A DNA stretch of 64,000 nucleotides. Origin: an uncultured Phocaeicola sp. GTDB taxonomy: Bacteria > Bacteroidota > Bacteroidia > Bacteroidales > Bacteroidaceae. Both the position numbers and the translations under genes were made by a program. The notes under the pieces were generated by a model, which was given only the letters and a program-made list of their open reading frames with translations, was not told the DNA's origin and searched no databases. Each line of letters starts with the position of its first letter. Position 1 is the stretch's first letter. The DNA lies in contig CAPAOL010000008.1 of NCBI GenBank assembly GCA_948579315.1, positions 28,876 to 92,875 of the forward strand, given 5' to 3'. Shown here piece after piece: positions 53,491 to 61,675 of this stretch.

Positions 53491-55977
53491 TTACTGTGCC
53501 GGATAGGGAGTCAGGTTTACAGTAATGGTGTCTTCTACTTTTTCATTTGTTGAAGTAGTGATAGTCAATTTCACTTTGACTGGGGTTGCTACAGATACTT
53601 TGTTTGCATCACCAGCATTTGCTGTAAGTTTAATATCTTTACCGTTTATATTTGCTGTCAAATATTGGGTATATTTAGCTTCGACTTCGCAAACTACATT
53701 TTGAATATCATCTTGTGTTCCAGAAATGTTATCTACACGGTAATAGATGTTCTTGTCATTCTTATCAGCAGCTTTACCATATTTCACAGTTACTATGTTA
53801 CCACTACCAGAGATGATAGAAATACCAGCAGGCATAACTGTTGTATAGTTTTTGCTTTCAGCAAACATAACTTTGAAGTCAGCAATCGGGAACTGTACGC
53901 CTGCATAGGTAACCTTACCACCTGTTAACGTATAAGCCTTGTTAGTTTCCCCTTTTTCAGTTAATGTGATAGTACCGTTGTCACTAACAGCAATCTTGTC
54001 AGCATCATCTTCAATAGCTTTGTATCCACTTACAGTTCCAGCAGAGAAAATGTTGGCTTTAGTGATTTCACTAGCATAAACTGTTACAATCTTATTCAAA
54101 TAGTATGACGGGTTAAATGTATAAGCTGCTGCCAATGTTGCATCGCTTGGCTTTTCAATAGTGAACGGCAAGTTAATAACAGCAATTGTTCTGAAATAAT
54201 TGAGTGTTCCAATTTTAACAGCTGCAACAACATTTACCTTAGCTGTAAACTCACCACCATTTTCAATGATTTTGGCTAATTGACTACCGTAATTTGTGTT
54301 GAAGTTAACTTTGATACCTGCTATTTGGGCTGCTTCAGTTGTTGTTTTACCTTCAGAGTCAACAGTAGCGATATTCTTAACAAGATCGGTTAGATTTTCA
54401 GTTTCTATCTTGCCTGTTTCAGCATTTTCATATACCCATTCTACTTGGGGTTCAAGTACCATTTCTTGATATTCAGCATTCCAAACGACACGTTTGTCTG
54501 CACCCATGGCATCGAAGTAGGGCTTTAAGTCAGAGATAAATGCTTGTTCAGCAGTTTCAGTCACTTCTGTTACAACATGCTTCTTGCTTACGATAGAAGT
54601 AATTTCTTCTGCATCAGGAGTTTTTTCATTAAAGTTCAAGGTTACATTGTCAGATTTAACCTTACCGAAAACATTCATATAATGAACTGTAAAGTAAACA
54701 TTTCCTGCAGCCTTGTCATTAAGATTGATAGTCATACCATCGAATGATACGCCATAACGGATAGAGTCTGCTTTTGCTTGAGCATTATCAGCCATTGTGA
54801 TGTATGAATCGAATAGTTGACCTGCCCATTTTTTTTCAGGGACAATTGTTACAGATTCACCTGGCTTAGCATCCACGTATGATGTGAGATAAGTATCACC
54901 TTGCTCATTAATCTGGTATTTACCGAATGGAATATTAACATCTTGGGCATCCACCAAACTAAAATTAAAATCACCATTGAATGGAGAGTAAACATTTTCG
55001 TTAACAACCAATGACGCTACAGCATTGCTATTGCCGTATGATTCAACTATTTCATCATTAACAGTAATACCTTCTACAGGAATTTCATACAATCCGGTTG
55101 TAGAAGCTGCTCTGCTGCTGCTTAATACTCCACTAAAAGGAACTACTTTTCCTAATTTGATAGGCAGTTCTTCACCTTTAGAGTTTACAGCCTTAACGGT
55201 TTTTCCTGATTAATCGTAAGAAACCGGGGATATCTGAACTATAATAGAACTGGTAGATTGTCCTACCATATATTCACCTTTGGCAGGTTTTTCTTTAGAA
55301 CCACCTTCCCATTTCGGCCATGCTGTTCCTTCTTTAGCAATGCTATAAGCAATATTGAAATTGTTTTCCAATACAGTAATCTGAGCCAATCCTTCGTTCA
55401 AGGGCAGACGAACAGATTTTTCATTCTTACCGTCTTTGTCACAAACAACCATGATAACGTAGTTGTTAGGATCAGTAGGATCAGCGTAGTAGTAAGGAAC
55501 ATTTGTTGCAGGAGTAGCGCCGGCAAATTCTTCAAATTCTGTACCGTTCCACAAATACCACTTGCCGTTTTCCTTTTTCACTTCAGGTTGAGCATCCTTG
55601 CCCGGTTCACCCTGTGCGCCGTCCTGGCCTACAGCTTTAACGGTAGTCTTCTCACCGTTGCATACCCAAAAACCATCTTCCGAGATAGTCCATTCTGTAC
55701 CTGCAGCACCTGCTTCACCGTCCTTACCGTTGGTAATGGTGTAGCTGCTACCGTCATTGAAAGCAACAGTGAAACCGCCTGTGGCAGGAGTTACAGAAGT
55801 AATCCAGTTGGCAGCATTGATTTTTGCTTCCAGGTCTTTGATTTGACCTTCAACGCCATCCACGCGCGAAGTCAGCTCGTCAATGTCATCATCGTAGTCT
55901 TTACAAGACACAAATGTTCCTGTTGACGAAACCATTAAGGCTCCGAACAGGATTGCACTTAAAAACTTTTTGTTCAT
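53491..55977 (-). pseudogene. Coiled-coil lipoprotein gene interrupted by one ochre codon
   Basis: A single frame of about 828 codons is cut by one TAA at 55210-55212, with no frameshift. Before it are 255 codons: lipobox FVSCKD (Cys25), an Asp-rich stretch, a short coiled coil (IDELTSRVDGVEGQIKDLEA) as in DUF4988/PL29 N-terminal proteins, and collagen-like GKDGEAGAAG and GAQGEPGKDAQ turns. After it the reading runs on (SGKTVKAVNSKGE...) through about 570 codons of beta-rich repeats to 53491. As it stands only the N-terminal lipoprotein is made, unless the stop is read through. The second half alone has no signal peptide. Its function is unknown. Confidence 0.8.
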
Positions 55978-56049
55978 AATAGAAAAACTTTAAATTTATA
56001 AATTTAAAAAACTAAAATTGGTTATACATACCATTTATTATAAAAGGAC

Positions 56050-56535
56050 TTAATTGTTTTCCTCCTGTTTCAGCGGATTCCTCTCGTGTGCCACATACTG
56101 CCGGGGCGTCATGCCCGTCACTTTTCCGAACGCCACATAGAAAGGGCTTTTCGAACCGAAGCCGCTGCGTACGGGAACTTCCTCTATGGGGCATCGTCCG
56201 CTGCGGAGCAGCTCTTTGGCGTATTCCACTCGGTAAGTGTTTACTAGTTCTTTCAGGTTGCAGCCGAAATAGCGGTTCACCACATTACTTAAATAAGTCT
56301 GGTTTGTCTCCAGCATCGCACTCAGTGTCTTCAGCGAAAGAGAGGAATCGAGGAATACTTGACGCACTTCCATCAGGTATAATATACCTTTATATATAAG
56401 AGCATCTATCCGGCGGACGTCCGTCCGCAACGCAAACTCCTTCTCCCATCGGCGAGAGGCGGCACGATAGAGCAAAGTCTTTTGGCGCACCGAAGTGTAG
56501 CGGGTCTTTTTACGTCGCAGAAACAGGTATTCCAT
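56050..56535 (-). CDS. Short AraC-family transcription regulator
   Basis: A 161-aa protein consisting almost only of an AraC-type DNA-binding domain (about 62-150). It has two HTH motifs (LSAMLETNQTYLSNVVNRYF and IEEVPVRSGFGSKSPFYVAF) and the ending KVTGMTPRQYV. The N-terminal 55 residues are basic and contain no sensor domain, so it may be the detached cytoplasmic end of a TPR-membrane-AraC regulator or a stand-alone regulator. It starts 30 bp from a 37-bp palindrome and lies 72 bp upstream of the interrupted lipoprotein gene on the same strand, which may be its target. Confidence 0.82.
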   Translation of the reverse strand: MEYLFLRRKKTRYTSVRQKTLLYRAASRRWEKEFALRTDVRRIDALIYKGILYLMEVRQVFLDSSLSLKTLSAMLETNQTYLSNVVNRYFGCNLKELVNTYRVEYAKELLRSGRCPIEEVPVRSGFGSKSPFYVAFGKVTGMTPRQYVAHERNPLKQEENN

Positions 56536-56564
56536 TCAATTCTTTTTTCGTTTTTTTATTTGCT

Positions 56565-56601
56565 TATTTTGTCGATCTCTTACTAAGAGATCGACAAAAT
56601 A
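56565..56601. promoter_or_regulatory. Palindrome 1 (37 bp), upstream of the AraC-type gene
   Basis: Perfect 18-bp arms (56565-56582, 56584-56601) surround a single central C. The core is ATCTCTTACTAAGAGAT, shared with the palindrome at 56758-56786. It overlaps an imperfect - strand -7 box (TATTTTG, 56595-56601). The likely role is an operator or recombinase site. Confidence 0.75.
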
Positions 56602-56741
56602 GATGTAATATGCATAAAATCAAATAATTAAATCAATGAGAAGTGAGCTGTTGAGAGAAAGATTAAATAAGAAAAAAGGCTTTTTTTTGCTTTAGATCGT
56701 ATTTTTTTAATGAAAAGTGTATTAGTTATCAAAACTTTCCT

Positions 56742-56749
56742 TATTTTTG
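56742..56749 (+). promoter_or_regulatory. + strand -7 box between the palindromes
   Basis: TATTTTTG is a full TAnnTTTG match. Transcription would start at the left edge of palindrome 2. No + strand gene of normal size follows before the convergent MFS gene. Confidence 0.45.
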
Positions 56750-56757
56750 CACGAGAA

Positions 56758-56786
56758 TTATATATCTCTTACTAAGAGATATATAA
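56758..56786. promoter_or_regulatory. Palindrome 2 (29 bp)
   Basis: Perfect 14-bp arms flank a central C at 56772, with the same 17-bp core as palindrome 1. The centres are 189 bp apart, equal to 18 turns of 10.5 bp. Confidence 0.75.
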
Positions 56787-57046
56787 AAACCTATCTTGTA
56801 TTTTGTAGTCTAAACAGGTAAAAATCAATTATTTATCTCTTCGTTTTATTATATACTTGGGTGCAGAATGTAACTCATGTGTCAGAAATGAGTACCGCTT
56901 TGTACTTTATTATATGGCGTCTGATTTTTTCTATCGGCATCCAGAATTCATGGAGAAGTTGGAATAATGCTGGACGGAATGAAGATGAATGTGTCAAAAC
57001 CAAAATGACAGCTTTGAAAAGTTGCAGATAGTAATTATAACGCGTA
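56787..57046 (+). other. Possible small transcript or 47-aa ORF
   Basis: Downstream of the + strand promoter-like element and palindrome 2, the only open frame is 47 codons (56888-57031, MSTALYFIIWRLIFSIGIQN...), with no recognisable family and no strong start signal. A hairpin with a T-rich tail follows at 57047. The stretch could encode a small RNA or be non-functional; I cannot distinguish these. Confidence 0.25.
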
Positions 57047-57109
57047 AAAGGGTCGTATCAAACTCTGTATTGAGTAATGATACGATCCTTTCTTTAGTTT
57101 TTTAGGATG
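57047..57109 (+). terminator. Bidirectional terminator-like hairpin
   Basis: AAAGGGTCGTATCA (57047-57060) pairs with TGATACGATCCTTT (57078-57091) with one G-T pair. T-rich sequence follows on the + strand. On the - strand it lies 150 nt beyond the MFS gene stop with only four T, so the + direction fits better. Confidence 0.65.
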
Positions 57110-57240
57110 CTCAAATTTCAGATTATAAGTTCATGTTTTCAAAAACAAAGTTTTGACACCGCGGAGTGAATTTCAGTTTCGGGAAACAGAACATTGAACG
57201 GTGGTGATGGAATGAGCATATATTACTTTCGGGAAACGCT

Positions 57241-58596
57241 TTACCTCTCTTTGATAATACTTACACAGCCGGCACCGATAATCAGGAATACTCCAGCCAA
57301 TACCAGCATGTTTACTTCCGGAGCGACACTACCCGGACTGGTAAATATCTTCAGTACGATACCTCCTAAAGAAGCTGCGACAATCTGTGGAACACAAATA
57401 GTTCCATTGAATAATCCCAGATAGGTTCCCATATGTCCTCCTGTTAATGCATTGGTCAGAATGGTAAAGGGAAGGGCCAGCATGGCTGCCCATGCGCAAC
57501 CTATCAGGATGAAGGATGCAAATAAAGCATATTGATTATGGATAAAGAAAATGGAGATGAATCCAATGCCTCCCAATACCAGACTGAGTACGTAGGCAAG
57601 TTTGCGGTTCTGAATCATCGGGATGATCGTTGCCCAAATAACGGAACCAATGGCTTGGACAGCAAATAAGATCCCGACCCAATCTCCCGCTGTCTGGTAT
57701 TGTGCGGATTGTGTATCCAGTACCACTCTGGAAACACCGTTTGTCATGGTTGTTATGACCGGTGTGTCGAACACATTCAAAGCAACTGTTCCATTGGTGT
57801 AAGTCCACATGAACATGAAGGCTGCCCAGCAGAAAAATTGTACCAGTCCTACTGTCCAAAAGGCTTTGGGAGCCTTGACCAGCAATTTGAACATATTTGT
57901 CTTTTCTTTTTTGCTTTCATGGGTGATGCCATGATATGCTGCATATTCTTCGGGAGGAAATTCCTTTACTTTGGCCGAAGTATAGATCACGCATAGAATC
58001 AGTATCAATGCGCCGATGTAGAAAGAATAGATGACAGAGTCGGGAATAATACCTTTGGGAGCAATATTACTGATGCCGATGGCGGCAAAAATAAACGGGA
58101 AAAGATATCCTGCCAGACTGCCGGCATTACAGAGAAAACTCTGAATGGAGTAAGCCAGTCCTTTTTGTTTTTCATTCACCATATCGCCCACCATCATCTT
58201 GAAGGGCTGCATGGCCATATTGATAGAGGTATCAAGGAACATCAGTGATATCAGACCGAATACCATAGCTGCACTGACTGTCATTCCGAAACTACCTGCA
58301 TTAGGGAGCAGGCACATGACGCAGACAGCAACCAGAGCTCCTGCAAACAGATAGGGGATACGCCGTCCGAAACGCGTCCAAGTGCGGTCACTCAGTGCGC
58401 CTATGATGGGTTGGACGATGATTCCTGCCAGCGGAGGTAATATCCAAAAATAGCTTAAACTGTGTGGGTCTGCTCCCAAAGTGGAAAAGATACGGCTGAT
58501 ATTCGCGCTTTGCAAAGCGTAGGCTATCTGCACGCCAAAGAATCCGAAACTAATATTCCATAGTTTCCAGAAACCTAAATCGGGAATTTTTTTCAT
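57241..58596 (-). CDS. MFS maltose/maltodextrin-type permease
   Basis: A 451-aa transporter with 12 predicted helices of the SLC45/GPH-like sugar:H+ group. The N-terminus LWNISFGFFGVQIAYALQSAN, the helix-2 motif LAGIIVQPIIGALSDRTWTRFGRRIPY and the MVGDMVNEKQKG loop are characteristic. Bacteroides relatives near malQ are thought to import maltose or short maltodextrins into the cytoplasm. It lies 73 bp downstream of the 4-alpha-glucanotransferase gene, separated by a 14-bp-stem hairpin. Substrate is inferred from this pairing. Confidence 0.82.
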   Translation of the reverse strand: MKKIPDLGFWKLWNISFGFFGVQIAYALQSANISRIFSTLGADPHSLSYFWILPPLAGIIVQPIIGALSDRTWTRFGRRIPYLFAGALVAVCVMCLLPNAGSFGMTVSAAMVFGLISLMFLDTSINMAMQPFKMMVGDMVNEKQKGLAYSIQSFLCNAGSLAGYLFPFIFAAIGISNIAPKGIIPDSVIYSFYIGALILILCVIYTSAKVKEFPPEEYAAYHGITHESKKEKTNMFKLLVKAPKAFWTVGLVQFFCWAAFMFMWTYTNGTVALNVFDTPVITTMTNGVSRVVLDTQSAQYQTAGDWVGILFAVQAIGSVIWATIIPMIQNRKLAYVLSLVLGGIGFISIFFIHNQYALFASFILIGCAWAAMLALPFTILTNALTGGHMGTYLGLFNGTICVPQIVAASLGGIVLKIFTSPGSVAPEVNMLVLAGVFLIIGAGCVSIIKER

Positions 58597-58633
58597 GGTA
58601 TGTGTGTTATTGATTATCGTTGGGGTAGGGAGT

Positions 58634-58664
58634 CACCACAGACAGCCCCAGGCTGTCTGTGGTG
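58634..58664. other. Intercistronic hairpin between malQ and the permease gene
   Basis: CACCACAGACAGCC and GGCTGTCTGTGGTG form a perfect 14-bp stem with a CCA loop. There is no T-run, so it is more likely an mRNA stability or processing structure than a terminator. Confidence 0.75.
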
Positions 58665-58669
58665 GATGG

Positions 58670-61348
58670 TTAGAATCTGCCGGTGGTATCAATCATCTCT
58701 ACCAGCTTTTCATTGAACTTCTTGTTCTTTATCAGTTCTTCCAAAGTGAGATGCATACGATATCTCCAGTAATGTCTTGGATTGGCAGGTACGTTGATAC
58801 GTTCCGCGTTCACATCGGGATAGCGGATTTCTTCGTCTATTGACAGCCAGTCCTGAAAGGACAGGATGCACAGCAATGACGGACATTCCAGATGGTGGCG
58901 TACTATTTCCTCGCAAACCCATCCCGGGGCTGAAACCGGAACTTCTCCCCAGTGTCCCATTACATGGTTGTAGTAGCGGCAGGTCTGTTCATAATCTTCT
59001 TCCCACCATCCCCGCAGAGTAGACATGTCATGAGTGGAAATAGTACAGACCGAGCGGTACGGATATTCCCACACGTGACCGAACTCGTGTTTGGGATTCT
59101 TGGGCATACGTTGGATTTCCAGGCTGAGTATTTGCAACTGGTCCATTACCCAAGGCACACAGTCGGGAACCATTCCTAAATCCTCTCCGCACACCAGCAT
59201 AGAAGTGGCTTGTGTCAGGATAGGCAGCTTTTTCATCGCTTCCTGATACCAGAACTGGTTATGGCGTTGGTAATAATAATGATTATACAGACGGTTGAAA
59301 GCGTCTTTCTCCTTCCAGTCGAGGCGCCCGAAGATGAAATCATTCTGAACGGCAATTCTTGGATGATACATGGAGGGGTGCTTGCGGTCGGGAACAAATA
59401 ATACATTGCTTATCAAGGCATATACTCCCTCGCGTATATGGATACTTTCTTCATCTTTCTTATCGGAGAAATAAGCCTCCACTTTGCGTTGGGTATCATA
59501 TTCCGGGCGCATTTCATAAATGTCATCGTGAGCATGTTGTACGAATGTTTCTTTTACAAAGGCAGCTTTGTCACCAAACATCTTGTTTAGCATCTCTTCG
59601 TTGATGAACGGTTTGGTCATGAAGTCCTTTTGGAACGGCAGCCCGTAACTTTGAATTTCGTCTACACTCATAGGCAATGCCGGTACAAACTGTCCCAGCA
59701 AACCATGTACCGAATGAGATGGGATTTCCCAGATACGGAAGAAACCAAGAATATGGTCTATGCGGTAAGCTGTGAAATACTCTGCCATTTTGCGGAAACG
59801 CTTCTGCCACCATTGGTAGTTGTCTTGTTCCATTACCTCCCAATTATAGGTGGGAAAGCCCCAGTTCTGTCCGTTCACGGAGAATGCGTCGGGCGGCGCG
59901 CCTGCCTGACCGTTCATGTTGAAATAATACGGCTCAATCCATGCCTCCACACTGTTGCGGCTGATGCCGATAGGGATATCACCTTTAAAGATAATACCTT
60001 TTTCGCGGGCATAGTTTCCTGCATCAAGTAATTGGATATGTAAATGGTACTGTGTGTAGTAGTAAAAGGCGATTTCTTCATAGCAAGAGCTGTCCGGTGC
60101 GCATAAGGCTGCTATTTCTTCTGCCTTGTACTCTGTATGCTCAGGCCATTGGCTGAAATCCGGAGTGCCATACAGATCTCTTAGATAGCTGAATGCGGCG
60201 TATGGCAGCAGCCAATGTTCATTTTCTTCAAAGAATTTTTTGAATTCGGCCGAAGCCAGCACTTTCCTTCCGGTTTGTTGGAACATCACTTTCAAATAGG
60301 AACGTTTGGCATTGTTCACCGCTTCATAATCTATTTGGGGAAGAGCGTTCAATTCTTGCCGGCGGGCTTCAAAAACAGCCAGCGCTTCTTTATCCTTCAT
60401 CTTACCCAGCTGGTTCAGGTCAATATACATAGGGTGGAATGCATAAATGGAAATGCTGTTGTAGGGATAAGAATCCATCCAGGTATGGGTAATGGTCGTA
60501 TCGTTGATAGGGAGGATTTGTACAGCTTGCTGGTGGGTCTTTGCCGCCCAGTCTATCAGTTTCTTCAAATCTCCGAAATCTCCTACTCCAAAACTTTTCT
60601 CACTGCGGAGAGAAAATACAGGGATAGCTGTTCCCGCCACCTTACGGGCCGATGAAGTGAAATGAACTTCAGTTTCCGGTGTCAGGTAAATTTCTCCTTT
60701 TTTTAATTCCGGATTATTAAGCATCCGGTTGTCGTGGTTCTCCCATTCCTCTACCTGCTTGCTGTCGGCGTTGCAGGCTACGAACTTATAACTTAGCGGA
60801 AACTCCAAAGTAGAAACATTCAGTGTGATGGTCCACTCGTTCGGTTGTATTTCTTCCATCAGGACCGTCTTTTGAATATCCCAATTGCCTAAAGCCGGGC
60901 AATCTCCGCTGATAGCCAGCACTTGACGCTTATGATGCAGACAAGGGCATAAGGCCCGGAAAGTAATGCTTCCATCGGCGCTTGCTGTGACTTTTATAGT
61001 TGTCTCAGACTGATAATCACCACTGAAGGCGGAACTGTATAAGTAAGATTCAGCCGGAAGGTCTTTCCAGAAATCATTTAATATGTAGTGGCAGTTTTTC
61101 TTTTTTCCGGGGCAAAACAAATGAGCCATGGTTCCGCTTTCACGGCGGATGCACTGTCCGTCACGATATACTCCATAGCGGTAGGAAACAGGCACGCATG
61201 CAGGGAGGTCCGGCATTTCAGCTTCACCTTCCCAATGTTCCCCGTTTGGAGTGCGAAGGATGATAGGTTCACTATTGTTTCCGTCCAGTATCACCCCCAG
61301 TTCTTCTCCCCAGGCTGTACGGTATTCAATTCGAAATGTGAGTTTCAT
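58670..61348 (-). CDS. malQ: 4-alpha-glucanotransferase with two CBM20 domains (GH77)
   Basis: An 892-aa cytoplasmic enzyme that transfers glucan segments between maltooligosaccharides. Two N-terminal starch-binding CBM20-like domains (about 1-100 and 115-215, the second with SGDCPALGNWD) precede the GH77 barrel. The nucleophile is D531 in YRIDHILGFFR, the acid/base E722 in CGEDLGMVPDCV, and the third acid D774 in ISTHDMSTLRG. The CBM20 pair is as in plant DPE2 and Bacteroidetes MalQ proteins. It is transcribed with the permease. A -7 box (TAATTTTG) lies at 61380-61387. Confidence 0.94.
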   Translation of the reverse strand: MKLTFRIEYRTAWGEELGVILDGNNSEPIILRTPNGEHWEGEAEMPDLPACVPVSYRYGVYRDGQCIRRESGTMAHLFCPGKKKNCHYILNDFWKDLPAESYLYSSAFSGDYQSETTIKVTASADGSITFRALCPCLHHKRQVLAISGDCPALGNWDIQKTVLMEEIQPNEWTITLNVSTLEFPLSYKFVACNADSKQVEEWENHDNRMLNNPELKKGEIYLTPETEVHFTSSARKVAGTAIPVFSLRSEKSFGVGDFGDLKKLIDWAAKTHQQAVQILPINDTTITHTWMDSYPYNSISIYAFHPMYIDLNQLGKMKDKEALAVFEARRQELNALPQIDYEAVNNAKRSYLKVMFQQTGRKVLASAEFKKFFEENEHWLLPYAAFSYLRDLYGTPDFSQWPEHTEYKAEEIAALCAPDSSCYEEIAFYYYTQYHLHIQLLDAGNYAREKGIIFKGDIPIGISRNSVEAWIEPYYFNMNGQAGAPPDAFSVNGQNWGFPTYNWEVMEQDNYQWWQKRFRKMAEYFTAYRIDHILGFFRIWEIPSHSVHGLLGQFVPALPMSVDEIQSYGLPFQKDFMTKPFINEEMLNKMFGDKAAFVKETFVQHAHDDIYEMRPEYDTQRKVEAYFSDKKDEESIHIREGVYALISNVLFVPDRKHPSMYHPRIAVQNDFIFGRLDWKEKDAFNRLYNHYYYQRHNQFWYQEAMKKLPILTQATSMLVCGEDLGMVPDCVPWVMDQLQILSLEIQRMPKNPKHEFGHVWEYPYRSVCTISTHDMSTLRGWWEEDYEQTCRYYNHVMGHWGEVPVSAPGWVCEEIVRHHLECPSLLCILSFQDWLSIDEEIRYPDVNAERINVPANPRHYWRYRMHLTLEELIKNKKFNEKLVEMIDTTGRF

Positions 61349-61379
61349 GTTATTATTCGAGTTAAATGGTTTAATGTCC

Positions 61380-61387
61380 CAAAATTA
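61380..61387 (-). promoter_or_regulatory. -7 box of malQ
   Basis: The - strand reads TAATTTTG, 31 nt upstream of the malQ start. The 18-bp SusR-type box is not present upstream of it. The remaining gap to 61586 has a 47-codon + strand frame (61437-61580) of unknown meaning and otherwise nothing I recognise. Confidence 0.5.
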
Positions 61388-61586
61388 AGACTTTCTGGCA
61401 GAATATCGTCTTTCATCCAATTAATTTATAAGAAAAATGAATGAGGTTATGTTTGTTACCGGCGGTGAACTATTACAATTTCTGCCCATTTCATCGAAAA
61501 AAAGAGTCGGTATGAGTATCTGTTTCTTCGGGCATTTAAAGGAGGAAAAATATAAATGGGGTCAGGTTGGTTTTCATTGATAAAAA

Positions 61587-61619
61587 AGCCCCGATCCAGA
61601 GAAAAGCAGGATCGGGGCT
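61587..61619 (-). terminator. Terminator of gyrB
   Basis: AGCCCCGATCC (61587-61597) and GGATCGGGGCT (61609-61619) form a perfect 11-bp stem, followed on the - strand by a T-run. It lies 57 nt past the gyrB stop. Confidence 0.92.
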
Positions 61620-61675
61620 ACCTCAAATTGTAAGATGTGAGGATGGATTTTGATTAAAAAATAATGAATGAAAAA

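Noticed and set aside
61437..61580. 47-codon + strand frame between malQ and gyrB
   Set aside because: No promoter, no known family, and short enough to arise by chance; noted only in passing.
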